From Rhodobacteraceae bacterium EL129 (GTDB lineage Bacteria > Pseudomonadota > Alphaproteobacteria > Rhodobacterales > Rhodobacteraceae): DNA of 64,000 bases. Positions 53,243-63,882 of this stretch are shown here, piece after piece. Under the pieces are notes generated by a model, which was not told the DNA's origin, did not search any database, and saw only the letters and a program-made list of their open reading frames with translations. How positions within the stretch are numbered: the first letter of the stretch is position 1; the number at the start of each line of letters is the position of its first letter. The DNA is taken from NCBI GenBank assembly GCA_900313005.1, contig ONZJ01000002.1, positions 293,001 through 357,000 on the forward strand, given 5' to 3'. The position numbers and the translations under genes are program-made.

Positions 53243-56203
53243 TTATTTCCCTTTGATGGTCAGCGCGGCATCCACCAGCGCTTCTTGTTGTGCTTTGTGA
53301 GCGGAGGCCAGGCCCGTGGCGGGCGAAGCGGCTGCGGCGCGGCCCGCATACTCGGGCCGCGTGTTTTTGGCTTTGATTCGTCCCAGGACCCATTCCAGGT
53401 TGGGTTCAATGAAAGACCATGCGCCTTGGTTCTTGGGCTCTTCCTGACACCAGACCATTTCGGCGTTCTTGAACCGGCTGAGTTCCTTGACCGCCGATTG
53501 CGCGGGGAAGGGGTAGAATTGCTCGAACCGCATCAGGTAGACGTCATCAATGCCGCGGGCATCGCGTTCTTCCAGCAGATCAAAGTAGACCTTGCCTGCA
53601 CACATGACGACCCGCTTGATCTTCTTGTCCTCGACCAGCTTTGTGTCAGAGTTGCCGTGTTGCGCGTCATCCCAGAGCACCCGGTGGAAGGAAGATCCGG
53701 TGGTGAACTCCTCAGTTTTGGACACGGCCAGCTTGTGTCGCAACAACGATTTCGGCGTCATCATGATCAGCGGCTTGCGGAAAGTCCGGTGCATCTGGCG
53801 GCGCAGGATGTGGAAGTAGTTCGCGGGTGTCGTGCAGTTCGCGACGATCCAGTTGTCCTGCCCACACATGGTCAGGAACCGCTCCAGCCGGGCCGAGGAG
53901 TGCTCGGGGCCTTGCCCCTCAAACCCATGCGGCAGCAGGCAAACAAGACCTGACATGCGAAGCCATTTGCTTTCGCCCGAGCTGATGAACTGATCAAACA
54001 TGATCTGCGCGCCATTGGCAAAATCGCCAAACTGCGCTTCCCAAAGGGTCAGCGCGTTGGGCTCGGCCAGTGTGAAGCCATATTCAAATCCAAGCACCGC
54101 ATATTCCGAGAGCATCGAGTCGATCACCTCGTATTGCGCCTGCCCTTTGCGGATATTGTTCAGCGGATAATAGCGTTCTTCGGTGTCCTGATTGATGAGG
54201 CCGGAATGGCGTTGGCTGAAGGTGCCGCGGGTGCAATCCTGCCCAGACAGCCGCACCGGATAGCCTTCTGTCAGGAGCGAGCCAAAAGCCAAAGCCTCGG
54301 CTGTGGCCCAATCAAAGCTTTCACCGCTTTCAAACATCTTAGCCTTGGTGTCCAGCAGACGTGCCACGGTCTTGTGCAGCGGGTAATCCTTGGGTGCGGA
54401 GCTGAGGGATTTGCCAATCTCAGCCATCGTCTCGGGCTTAATCGAGGTTGCACCGCGTTGGTAATCTTCATCCTTGCGATCAAGATGAGACCACTTGCCA
54501 TCCAGCCAGTCGGCCTTGTTGGGGCGGTACTCCTTACCCGCCTCGAACTCATCCGCCAGATAGGCCTGGAACTCGGTCTTCATATCCTCGATTTCGCCCT
54601 CGGGGATCAGACCGTCCTTGACCAGCCGTGCGGTGTAGAGCGCCAACGTGGTTTTCTGCTTCTTGATCTTTTTGTACATGATCGGGTTGGTGAACATGGG
54701 CTCGTCGCCCTCGTTATGGCCAAACCGGCGGTAACAGATGATGTCGATCACGACGTCCTTGTGGAACTTTTGGCGGAACTCCGTGGCCACGCGGGCCGCA
54801 TGCACCACAGCTTCGGGATCGTCACCGTTGACGTGGAAAATCGGCGCTTCCACCATCAGGGCGATATCCGTGGGATAGGGGCTGGAGCGGCTAAAGTGCG
54901 GCGCTGTGGTAAACCCGATCTGGTTGTTGACCACGATATGCATCGTGCCGCCGGTTTTGTGCCCCTTGAGGCCCGAAAGGCCAAAACACTCCGCCACAAC
55001 ACCTTGTCCGGCAAAAGCCGCATCGCCATGCAGCAACACGCCCATGACCTTGGTGCGATCATCGTCGTTCAACTGGTCCTGCTTGGCGCGCACCTTGCCC
55101 AAAACCACGGGGTTCACCGCCTCAAGGTGGCTAGGGTTGGCGGTCAGGCTGAGGTGGACTGAATTGCCATCAAATTCGCGGTCGGAACTGGCCCCAAGGT
55201 GGTATTTCACATCGCCCGAACCATCCACATCCTCGGGCTTGAAACTGCCGCCCTGAAATTCGTTGAAAATGGCACGGTAGGGTTTGCCCATCACATTGGC
55301 CAGAACACTCAGGCGGCCGCGGTGGGGCATCCCGATGATGATGTCCTGAACGCCAAGGCTGCCGCCCCGTTTGATGATCTGCTCCATCGCCGGGATCAGG
55401 CTTTCGCCGCCATCCAGACCAAAGCGTTTGGTGCCCATGTATTTGACGTGCAGATACTTCTCGAACCCTTCGGCTTCGACCATCTTTTTCAGGATCGCCT
55501 TGCGGCCTTCGCGGGTGAAACGGATTTCCTTGTCAAACCCTTCGATGCGTTCCTTGAGCCAACCGGATTCTTCAGGATTGGAGATGTGCATGTATTGCAG
55601 CGCGAAGGTGCCACAATACGTCCGGCGGACAATGGCCAGGATTTCGCGGATCGAGGCCACTTCGAGCCCCAGCACGTTGTCGATAAAGATGGGCCGATCC
55701 ATGTCGGCTTCGGTAAAGCCGTAGGATTTCGGGTCCAGCTCGGGACGGTGCGGTTTTTCCCACAGGCCCAGAGGATCAAGATCCGCATTCAGGTGGCCAC
55801 GGATGCGGTAGGCGCGGATCAGCATGAGGGCGCGCACGGAATCCAGCACGGCACGTTTGATTGCGTCTTCGGACACAGCCACTCCAGCATCAGCTGCCTT
55901 GGCTTTGATCTTCTTGCCAGCGGCTTGGGCTTCAGCCTCAGGCGGGTACTCCCCCGTCAGCGCGGATGTCAGATCATCGCTGGGCATCGGTGGCCAATCG
56001 CCCCGTGCCCAAGACGGGCCTGCCGCCTCGCGTTTGACCTCAACCTCGCCGTCGCCAAGCTGCGCAAAGAAGCTTTGCCAGGCTTCATCCACTGCATTTG
56101 GATCATTGGCATAACGCGCGTAAAGCTGTTCCAGATATTCCGCGTTATGCCCTTGCATAAAGCTGGATGCGTGGAACTGGTCGTTGGGGGATTGATCGGT
56201 CAT
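53243..56203 (-). CDS. sucA: 2-oxoglutarate dehydrogenase E1
   Basis: A 986-residue thiamine-diphosphate enzyme that decarboxylates 2-oxoglutarate and passes succinyl to E2. The N-terminal anchoring segment (SSFMQGHNAEYLEQLYARY) is followed by the conserved IIGMPHRGRLSVLANVMGKP, the HGDAAFAGQGVV ThDP/metal site, NNQIGFTT, and the C-terminal LEWVLGRIKAKNTRPEYAGR segment. GGGAGGT lies upstream of the ATG at 56203. A hairpin terminator separates it from sucD upstream. Confidence 0.97.
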   Translation of the reverse strand: MTDQSPNDQFHASSFMQGHNAEYLEQLYARYANDPNAVDEAWQSFFAQLGDGEVEVKREAAGPSWARGDWPPMPSDDLTSALTGEYPPEAEAQAAGKKIKAKAADAGVAVSEDAIKRAVLDSVRALMLIRAYRIRGHLNADLDPLGLWEKPHRPELDPKSYGFTEADMDRPIFIDNVLGLEVASIREILAIVRRTYCGTFALQYMHISNPEESGWLKERIEGFDKEIRFTREGRKAILKKMVEAEGFEKYLHVKYMGTKRFGLDGGESLIPAMEQIIKRGGSLGVQDIIIGMPHRGRLSVLANVMGKPYRAIFNEFQGGSFKPEDVDGSGDVKYHLGASSDREFDGNSVHLSLTANPSHLEAVNPVVLGKVRAKQDQLNDDDRTKVMGVLLHGDAAFAGQGVVAECFGLSGLKGHKTGGTMHIVVNNQIGFTTAPHFSRSSPYPTDIALMVEAPIFHVNGDDPEAVVHAARVATEFRQKFHKDVVIDIICYRRFGHNEGDEPMFTNPIMYKKIKKQKTTLALYTARLVKDGLIPEGEIEDMKTEFQAYLADEFEAGKEYRPNKADWLDGKWSHLDRKDEDYQRGATSIKPETMAEIGKSLSSAPKDYPLHKTVARLLDTKAKMFESGESFDWATAEALAFGSLLTEGYPVRLSGQDCTRGTFSQRHSGLINQDTEERYYPLNNIRKGQAQYEVIDSMLSEYAVLGFEYGFTLAEPNALTLWEAQFGDFANGAQIMFDQFISSGESKWLRMSGLVCLLPHGFEGQGPEHSSARLERFLTMCGQDNWIVANCTTPANYFHILRRQMHRTFRKPLIMMTPKSLLRHKLAVSKTEEFTTGSSFHRVLWDDAQHGNSDTKLVEDKKIKRVVMCAGKVYFDLLEERDARGIDDVYLMRFEQFYPFPAQSAVKELSRFKNAEMVWCQEEPKNQGAWSFIEPNLEWVLGRIKAKNTRPEYAGRAAAASPATGLASAHKAQQEALVDAALTIKGK

Positions 56204-56245
56204 TTTTTGTTACCTCCCGCAGGCGTCTGTGGCCCTGCTTGTGAC

Positions 56246-56274
56246 AAAAAGGGCGGGGTGTTTCACCCGCCCTT
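56246..56274 (-). terminator. Intrinsic terminator between sucD and sucA
   Basis: On the minus strand a 9-bp stem, AAGGGCGGG (56274-56266) with CCCGCCCTT (56257-56249), has an 8-nt loop and is followed by a T tract. It lies 10 bp past the sucD stop. It should limit read-through from sucCD into sucAB. Confidence 0.8.
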
Positions 56275-56283
56275 CACCTTTCG

Positions 56284-57168
56284 TCAGCCGTTGATCGCTT
56301 CCATCATTGCTTCACCCAATCCTGCCGGGCTGTCGGACACGATGATTCCGGCGGCGCGCATGGCTTCGATCTTGTCCTCGGCCCCGCCTTTGCCACCAGC
56401 AACGATGGCACCTGCGTGACCCATGCGGCGGCCCGGAGGCGCTGTACGGCCCGCGATGAACCCGGCACATGGCTTCCAACGGCCTTTCTTTTTCTCATCA
56501 ATCAGGAATTGCGCGGCTTCTTCTTCGGCGCTGCCGCCAATCTCGCCGATCATGATCATGCTGTGAGTTTCGTCATCCGCCAGGAACAGCTCCAGCACGT
56601 CGATATGCTCGGTGCCTTTGATCGGATCACCGCCAATGCCCACCGCTGTGGATTGTCCCAACCCCAGATCCGAGGTCTGTTTCACCGCCTCATAAGTCAG
56701 CGTGCCTGAACGGCTGAGAACGCCGCAGGTGCCGCGCTTGTGGATGTGACCGGGCATGATGCCCATTTTGCAGGCGTCCGGCGTGATGATACCGGGACAG
56801 TTGGGGCCGATGAGGGTGGATTTGGACCCTTCCAACGCACGCTTTACGCGCATCATATCCAGCACGGGAATGCCTTCGGTGATTGCCACGATCAGCGGCA
56901 TTTCGGCGTCGATCGCCTCAAGGATACTGTCCGCCGCAAAGGGGGGCGGGACATAGATCACAGAGGCATTGGCCTGCGTCTCATGCATCGCTTCGTGTAC
57001 TGAGTTGTACACCGGCAGATCCAGATGCGTGGTGCCACCCTTGCCGGGGGTCACACCGCCGACCATCTTGGTGCCATAGTCGATGGCCTGTTCGGAGTGG
57101 AACGTGCCCTGCGAGCCGGTGAGGCCCTGACAGATCACTTTGGTGTTTTCGTCTACTAGGACTGCCAT
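56284..57168 (-). CDS. sucD: Succinyl-CoA synthetase alpha subunit
   Basis: A 294-residue subunit that carries the phosphorylated histidine. Visible motifs are the CoA-binding N-terminus [26 protein letters not shown], and the active-site H in [17 protein letters not shown]. The ATG at 57168 ([15 protein letters not shown]) fits the family; the longer frame from 57279 is not conserved. It follows sucC by 52 bp on the same strand, with a 9-bp hairpin (57196-57217) in the gap. Confidence 0.96.
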   Translation of the reverse strand: MAVLVDENTKVICQGLTGSQGTFHSEQAIDYGTKMVGGVTPGKGGTTHLDLPVYNSVHEAMHETQANASVIYVPPPFAADSILEAIDAEMPLIVAITEGIPVLDMMRVKRALEGSKSTLIGPNCPGIITPDACKMGIMPGHIHKRGTCGVLSRSGTLTYEAVKQTSDLGLGQSTAVGIGGDPIKGTEHIDVLELFLADDETHSMIMIGEIGGSAEEEAAQFLIDEKKKGRWKPCAGFIAGRTAPPGRRMGHAGAIVAGGKGGAEDKIEAMRAAGIIVSDSPAGLGEAMMEAING

Positions 57169-57195
57169 TTGTTGGCTCCTTACAAATTGTCGGGG

Positions 57196-57217
57196 AAGGC
57201 GAGGCGCACCTCGCCTT
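57196..57217. promoter_or_regulatory. Hairpin between sucC and sucD
   Basis: AAGGCGAGG (57196-57204) pairs with CCTCGCCTT (57209-57217) around a 4-nt loop. No T tract follows on the minus strand. It may be a processing or stability hairpin in the sucCD mRNA. Confidence 0.6.
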
Positions 57218-57220
57218 GCG

Positions 57221-58414
57221 TTATCCTTTGACCGCGGCCACGATTTTCTCGGCGCCGTCCTTGAGGTCGTCAGCCGCAATCACATCCAAGTCGGAGTTGT
57301 TGATGATCGCTTTGCCTTCTTCCACGTTGGTGCCTTCCAGACGGACAACCAAAGGCACTTGTAAGCCAACCTCTTTCACAGCGGCCACGACACCCTCGGC
57401 AATCACATCGCAGCGCATGATGCCGCCGAAGATGTTCACCAGGATACCTTTGACCTGCGGGTCAGAGGTGATGATCTTGAACGCCTCGGTCACTTTCTCC
57501 TTGGTTGCACCGCCGCCCACGTCGAGGAAGTTGGCAGGCTCGGACCCATAAAGCTTGATGATGTCCATCGTTGCCATCGCCAGACCGGCACCGTTGACCA
57601 TGCAGCCAATCTCGCCGTCCAGCGCGATATAGTTGAGGTCGTATTTCGAGGCTTCCAGTTCCTTGGGGTCTTCCTCGGTGGTGTCGCGTAGTTCCATAAT
57701 GTCGCGGTGGCGATATATGGCGTTGCTGTCAAAGCCCATCTTGGCATCCAGGCACTTCAGATCGCCCGTGTCAGTCACGATCAACGGGTTGATCTCGAGC
57801 ATCTCCATGTCTTTTTCGACGAACATTTGATAGAGCGTGCCCATCAGTGCCACACATTGCTTCACCTGCTTGCCACTCAGGCCCAGATTGAAGGCGATGC
57901 GGCGGCCGTGGAAGGCCTGATAGCCCGTTGCGGGATCAACCGAGAAGCTGAGGATCTTGTCTGGCGTGGAATGCGCCACCTCTTCGATGTCCATGCCGCC
58001 CTCGGTCGAGCAGACAAAGCTGACCTGAGAGGTTTGACGGTCGACCAGCAGAGCCAGATAGAACTCATGTTCAATTCCGGCACCATCTTCGATGTAGATG
58101 CGGTTGACCTGCTTGCCAGCTGGACCGGTCTGTTTGGTCACCAGGGTACGGCCCAACATGCGCTTGGCTTCTTCGGCGGCTTCTTCTACCGATTTGGCCA
58201 GACGGACACCGCCTTGATCGCCGGCGCCGGGTTCTTTGAACTTACCCTTGCCGCGCCCACCCGCGTGGATCTGCGCCTTGACCACCCAAAGCGGGCCGTC
58301 CATTTCCCCTGCGGCTGTTTTCGCTTCTTCAGCGCGAAGCACGACACGGCCATCCGAGACCGGCGCGCCGTAAGAGCGAAGCAGAGCCTTCGCCTGATAT
58401 TCGTGGATGTTCAT
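57221..58414 (-). CDS. sucC: Succinyl-CoA synthetase beta subunit
   Basis: A 397-residue ATP-grasp subunit that makes succinate and ATP or GTP from succinyl-CoA. It starts [19 protein letters not shown], the family N-terminus. The nucleotide-binding [14 protein letters not shown], the [17 protein letters not shown] active-site loop, and [12 protein letters not shown] are present. The ATG at 58414 was chosen over the upstream frame to 58459. Twin TGTGATCACA palindromes lie 110-140 bp upstream. Confidence 0.97.
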   Translation of the reverse strand: MNIHEYQAKALLRSYGAPVSDGRVVLRAEEAKTAAGEMDGPLWVVKAQIHAGGRGKGKFKEPGAGDQGGVRLAKSVEEAAEEAKRMLGRTLVTKQTGPAGKQVNRIYIEDGAGIEHEFYLALLVDRQTSQVSFVCSTEGGMDIEEVAHSTPDKILSFSVDPATGYQAFHGRRIAFNLGLSGKQVKQCVALMGTLYQMFVEKDMEMLEINPLIVTDTGDLKCLDAKMGFDSNAIYRHRDIMELRDTTEEDPKELEASKYDLNYIALDGEIGCMVNGAGLAMATMDIIKLYGSEPANFLDVGGGATKEKVTEAFKIITSDPQVKGILVNIFGGIMRCDVIAEGVVAAVKEVGLQVPLVVRLEGTNVEEGKAIINNSDLDVIAADDLKDGAEKIVAAVKG

Positions 58415-58523
58415 GGAACTGTCCCGTTTTGCTGCGTTCAGTCCCAAGTATACCCACAAGGATTGCGGGAATATAAATGGCTTTATTGGATTTAACTCGG
58501 ATTAGTGGGTGTTTTTCATGATT

Positions 58524-58554
58524 TGTGATCACAGGCTATAATCGTGTGATCACA
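58524..58554. promoter_or_regulatory. Twin TGTGATCACA palindromes upstream of sucC
   Basis: Two identical 10-bp palindromes, TGTGATCACA, at 58524-58533 and 58545-58554. Their centres are 21 bp apart, which places them on the same DNA face. They lie between the mdh terminator and the sucC start, in the expected promoter region of the sucCD genes. They look like paired operators for a dimeric regulator of TCA genes; the regulator is not known from this window. Confidence 0.75.
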
Positions 58555-58583
58555 AAATTTGGAAATCCAGATAATCGACGGAT

Positions 58584-58620
58584 TTAAAAAAAGAATCAGG
58601 GCCGGATCATCCGGCCCTGA
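58584..58620 (-). terminator. Rho-independent terminator of mdh
   Basis: On the minus strand the palindrome around GGGCCGGATGATCCGGCCC (58599-58617, stem at least 10 bp with its flanks) is followed by ATTC and a run of seven Ts (58592-58586). It lies 24 bp past the mdh stop. Confidence 0.9.
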
Positions 58621-58643
58621 GAAACGCTTATATGTGGATTGGC

Positions 58644-60523
<1,880 letters not shown>

Positions 60524-60531
60524 CGAGGATG

Positions 60532-60834
60532 TCAGGCGTCATTCCCAGCAGCGGGTAGGGCTTCGGCAATGGCTTCAAATGCCTGACCCGAGGCTACAAG
60601 GCAGGTCATGCCGTGCACGGAGGTCACCGTGATGGTCCATGTACCGGTTTCATCCGATGCAAAAACCTCGATCACAGCATTGTTCGCGCCCAGACCCATG
60701 GATTGACGGGTTTCCCCGTATTTGCTGGCCAGCCGTTCCACGATCATCTCGCGTGGAGCACAGTTGGAGGCGGTTTGCGCCGCAACAGGGGATGCCAGCA
60801 GGACCGAGAGGCTCATCAGTATAAAACGTATCAT
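60532..60834 (-). CDS. Small exported protein, unknown
   Basis: A 100-residue protein with a signal peptide (MIRFILMSLSVLLASPVAAQ, cleavage near residue 19) and a short mature domain with two cysteines (NCAPREMIVERLASKYGE and GMTCLVASG). The ATG at 60834 was chosen; the longer frame from 60978 has no signal sequence at its start. It converges with the TSUP gene, the two stops being 8 bp apart. The family is common in Rhodobacterales, without a known function. Confidence 0.7.
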   Translation of the reverse strand: MIRFILMSLSVLLASPVAAQTASNCAPREMIVERLASKYGETRQSMGLGANNAVIEVFASDETGTWTITVTSVHGMTCLVASGQAFEAIAEALPAAGNDA

Positions 60835-61051
60835 TTTATTCACCTTTATGTTGGTGCTGGTCCCTGCCGAACGTGAGGTTAATCCTGCCTCAAGAGGTCT
60901 CAAATCGAGGTTAACGCGTCGTGCGGTGCAGACAATTTGCTGTAGTTTCTGCGCTGCGGCGTTAAAAGGGTTGAACAAAATAGCCCAAAAATGCCATTCC
61001 TGCGCAAGATAATTGCCTTGCCGACTCGTGCCGCTCAGGGAGACTTCTACA

Positions 61052-61912
61052 ATGGACAGAAATTCGCACCCCTATAGGTCAGTGCTCTATATCCCCGGCT
61101 CAATGGACCGTGCGCTGGACAAGGCGCGCAGCCTGCCTTGCGATGCGATCATCTTTGATCTTGAGGATGCGGTGGCCCCGGATGCCAAGCCCGAAGCCCG
61201 GCAGACCCTGGCAGCGGCCTTGAAGACTGGCGGATACGGTAAGCGGTTCAAAATCGTGCGGATCAACGCCCTGAACACGGCCTGGGGGCTGGAAGATGTG
61301 AACGTGCTGCGCGATGCCGGGGCAGATGCGTTCCTGCTGCCCAAGGTGAATTCGCCAACGGATGTGGACAATCTGGCCGATTTGTTGGGACCAGACATGC
61401 CTATCTGGGTGATGATGGAGACGCCTGTCAGCGTGTTCCAGGCGCGCGAGATTGCCAGCCATCGGCAGGTCGAAGGACTGGTAACAGGCACCAATGATCT
61501 GACGAAGGACCTGAATGCCCGCTATCGCGCAGATCGGCTGCCCCTGATGAATGCGCTTCAACGCATCGTGATGGCGGCCCGCGCCGCAAGGATTGTGGCG
61601 ATTGACGGAGTGTACAATCGGTTCCGGGATGGGGACGGGTTGAAAATGGAATGTGAGCAGGGCCGCGATCTGGGTTTTGACGGCAAAACGCTGATCCACC
61701 CAATGCAGATTGAAGTGACCAATACTGCCTTTGCCCCAACCGAAAGCGAAATTGATCTGGCCGAACGTCAGATTGCGGCCTTCAACGAAAGCATGGCGTC
61801 GGGCAAAGGTATTGCCGTCGTGGACGGCAATATCGTGGAAAACCTGCATGTGGTGGCGGCTCAACGTGTGCTGGCCAAGGCGCGCGCTGTGGCTGAAATG
61901 GCCGAGGAGTAA
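61052..61912 (+). CDS. mcl2: (3S)-malyl-CoA thioesterase (Mcl2, CitE-like)
   Basis: A 286-residue CitE-superfamily enzyme. The N-terminal YRSVLYIPGSMDRALDKA, IIFDLEDAVAPD and the later GTNDLTKDLN with metal-binding Glu in VMMETP are the family motifs. The PGS...ALDKA pattern and length match Mcl2 of Rhodobacter rather than the longer malyl-CoA lyase Mcl1. In R. sphaeroides Mcl2 hydrolyses (3S)-malyl-CoA to malate and CoA, completing the apparent malate synthase activity of the ethylmalonyl-CoA pathway. CAGGGAGAC precedes the ATG. Confidence 0.88.
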   Translation: MDRNSHPYRSVLYIPGSMDRALDKARSLPCDAIIFDLEDAVAPDAKPEARQTLAAALKTGGYGKRFKIVRINALNTAWGLEDVNVLRDAGADAFLLPKVNSPTDVDNLADLLGPDMPIWVMMETPVSVFQAREIASHRQVEGLVTGTNDLTKDLNARYRADRLPLMNALQRIVMAARAARIVAIDGVYNRFRDGDGLKMECEQGRDLGFDGKTLIHPMQIEVTNTAFAPTESEIDLAERQIAAFNESMASGKGIAVVDGNIVENLHVVAAQRVLAKARAVAEMAEE

Positions 61913-61916
61913 CTTG

Positions 61917-62462
61917 ATGTCCCTCTTAATCCTTGGTTTGCTGACATGGACGTCAGCGCATTTATTCAAACGCGTCCTTGCGGGCCCGCGTGCCGCGCTG
62001 GGCGACAAGGGCCGTGGCCCGATTTCACTGGGCATTCTGGTGGGATTGGCCCTGATGGTGATCGGCTACCGCATGGCCGATGGTGCCGTGATTTGGGGGC
62101 GAAGCCCAGCGATGGTTGGATTGAACAACATCCTCATGGTTCTCTCGGTCTATCTGTTTGCCGCGGCGGGTGCGAAAACTGCTCTTGCCCGCCGGATGCG
62201 ACATCCGATGCTGGCCGCGGTCAAGGCCTGGGCCGTGGCCCACTTGCTGGTCAATGGCGACGTGCCGTCTTTCGTGCTGTTCGGCGGATTGCTGGCCTGG
62301 GCTGTGATCGAAGTGATCGTGATCAACCGGGCTGAACCGGACTGGACTCCGCCGCCTGTCGCAAACAAGGCCAAGGAAATCCGTGCGGCCGTCATCGCTG
62401 CGGTGATCTTCGTGGTCATCGTTGGCATCCACTATGCCCTTGGCTATCCAACATTCGGGTGA
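61917..62462 (+). CDS. NnrU-family membrane protein
   Basis: A 181-residue protein with about five helices, starting MSLLILGLLTWTSAHLFKRV and matching the NnrU family (AHLLVNGDVPSFVLFGGLLAWAV type segments). NnrU was linked to nitric-oxide metabolism in Rhodobacter, but in this genomic position the family accompanies mcl2 and mch. The ATG lies 4 bp after the mcl2 stop, so it is probably cotranslated. The role is unproven. Confidence 0.82.
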   Translation: MSLLILGLLTWTSAHLFKRVLAGPRAALGDKGRGPISLGILVGLALMVIGYRMADGAVIWGRSPAMVGLNNILMVLSVYLFAAAGAKTALARRMRHPMLAAVKAWAVAHLLVNGDVPSFVLFGGLLAWAVIEVIVINRAEPDWTPPPVANKAKEIRAAVIAAVIFVVIVGIHYALGYPTFG

Positions 62463-62469
62463 GACACAG

Positions 62470-62673
62470 ATGAAGCTTTATCGGTTCTTGAGCGAAGACG
62501 ACACCTCGGCCTTTTGTCATAAGGTGACAGATGCGCTGAACAAGGGTTGGGACCTGCACGGCGACCCGACATATGCCTTTGATCAAGCCAATGGTGTCAT
62601 GCGCTGCGGGCAGGCCGTGGTGAAAGAGGTGGAGGGCGATTATACCCCCGATACTAAACTGGGAGAGCACTAA
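62470..62673 (+). CDS. DUF1737 protein
   Basis: A 67-residue small protein starting MKLYRFLSEDDTSAFCHKV. The segment ALNKGWDLHGDPTYAFD matches the DUF1737 family of short proteins. The ATG at 62470 is preceded by GAGACACAG. It sits 7 bp after nnrU and 2 bp before mch, so one transcript is likely. The function is unknown. Confidence 0.85.
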   Translation: MKLYRFLSEDDTSAFCHKVTDALNKGWDLHGDPTYAFDQANGVMRCGQAVVKEVEGDYTPDTKLGEH

Positions 62674-62675
62674 CG

Positions 62676-63707
62676 ATGGCCAAAACCAATCCAGGCCGGT
62701 TTTTTGAAGACTACACCGTGGGCGAAACCATCCATCATGCGGTGCCGCGTACCGTGTCAGGCGGAGAACGCGCGCTGTATCACGCGCTCTATCCAGCACG
62801 GCATGCATTCTATTCGTCAGATGAATTCGCCAGGGGCTGCGGCCTGCCGGGTGCACCTTTGGATGATATCGCGGCGTTTCATGTGGTGTTTGGCAAAACC
62901 GTGCCGGATGTATCGCTGAATGCCCTTGCCAATCTGGGCTATGCCGAGGGGCGATGGCTCAAACCCATCTATGCAGGCGACACAATCCGGTCGACCTCGG
63001 AGGTGATCGGGGTCAAGCAGAACTCGAACGGCAAATCCGGCGTGGTCTGGGTGCGGACAAGCGGGATGAACCAAGATGACGATTGTGTGCTGGAGTATGT
63101 GCGCTGGGCCATGGTGCGCAAACGTAATTTTGACAGCCCAGCCCCGGAGACAGTGATACCGGAGCTGTCCAAGGTGGTCGACCCGGCAGATCTGGTGATC
63201 CCCGATGGGCTCGACTTCTCCGACTATGATTTCACTCTCGCTGGAGAACCACATCGCTGGGACGATTATGCGATTGGCGAGACGATTGACCATGTGGATG
63301 GCGTCACCGTCGAGGAAGCCGAACACATGATGGCCACGCGGCTGTGGCAGAACACGGCCAAGGTGCATTTTGATGTGGGGTCGCGCCCTGATGGCCGCAG
63401 ATTAATCTATGGCGGACACGTGATTTCGATGGCGCGCACGCTGAGCTTTAACGGTCTGGCCAACGCGCAGATCGTGGCAGGGCTGAATGGCGGCACACAT
63501 GCCAATCCCTGTTACTCCGGGGATACGATCAAGGCCTGGTCCGAGGTGCTGGACAAGGCCGAGACCCCGGCGCCGGGCGTCGGCGCTGTTCGGTTGCGAT
63601 TGGTGGCCACGAAGGGTGGTATTCCGTTTGAGCTGAAGGACGCAGACGGCAAATACCTACCGCATGTGATGCTGGATCTGGATTACTGGGCGCTGATGCC
63701 GCTGTAG
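62676..63707 (+). CDS. mch: Mesaconyl-CoA hydratase
   Basis: A 343-residue double-hotdog (MaoC-like) hydratase. The N-terminal MAKTNPGRFFEDYTVGETIHHAV and repeated GETI-type motifs in each half (DYTVGETIHHAVPRT and DYAIGETIDHVDGVT) mark two hotdog domains. The NGGTHANPCYSGDTIKAWSEV segment is near the C-terminus. It converts mesaconyl-C1-CoA to beta-methylmalyl-CoA in the ethylmalonyl-CoA pathway. The length equals that known for Rhodobacter. It is the last gene of the mcl2-nnrU-DUF1737-mch group. Confidence 0.93.
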   Translation: MAKTNPGRFFEDYTVGETIHHAVPRTVSGGERALYHALYPARHAFYSSDEFARGCGLPGAPLDDIAAFHVVFGKTVPDVSLNALANLGYAEGRWLKPIYAGDTIRSTSEVIGVKQNSNGKSGVVWVRTSGMNQDDDCVLEYVRWAMVRKRNFDSPAPETVIPELSKVVDPADLVIPDGLDFSDYDFTLAGEPHRWDDYAIGETIDHVDGVTVEEAEHMMATRLWQNTAKVHFDVGSRPDGRRLIYGGHVISMARTLSFNGLANAQIVAGLNGGTHANPCYSGDTIKAWSEVLDKAETPAPGVGAVRLRLVATKGGIPFELKDADGKYLPHVMLDLDYWALMPL

Positions 63708-63882
63708 GGACATCGTGTTAAATTGAGTGCGCCGAAGCGCACGCTGTTTGTTTCGGGTTTGGCCTTTGGTCACCACTTCGAAGCAAGTGCAGATGTGACG
63801 CTTTGATCAATAAACCGCTGACGTGACCGCTTGCCCGCCCGGGAAAAGAGCGGCATGATGCGAGCCTGAGGGAGATGTGGCC

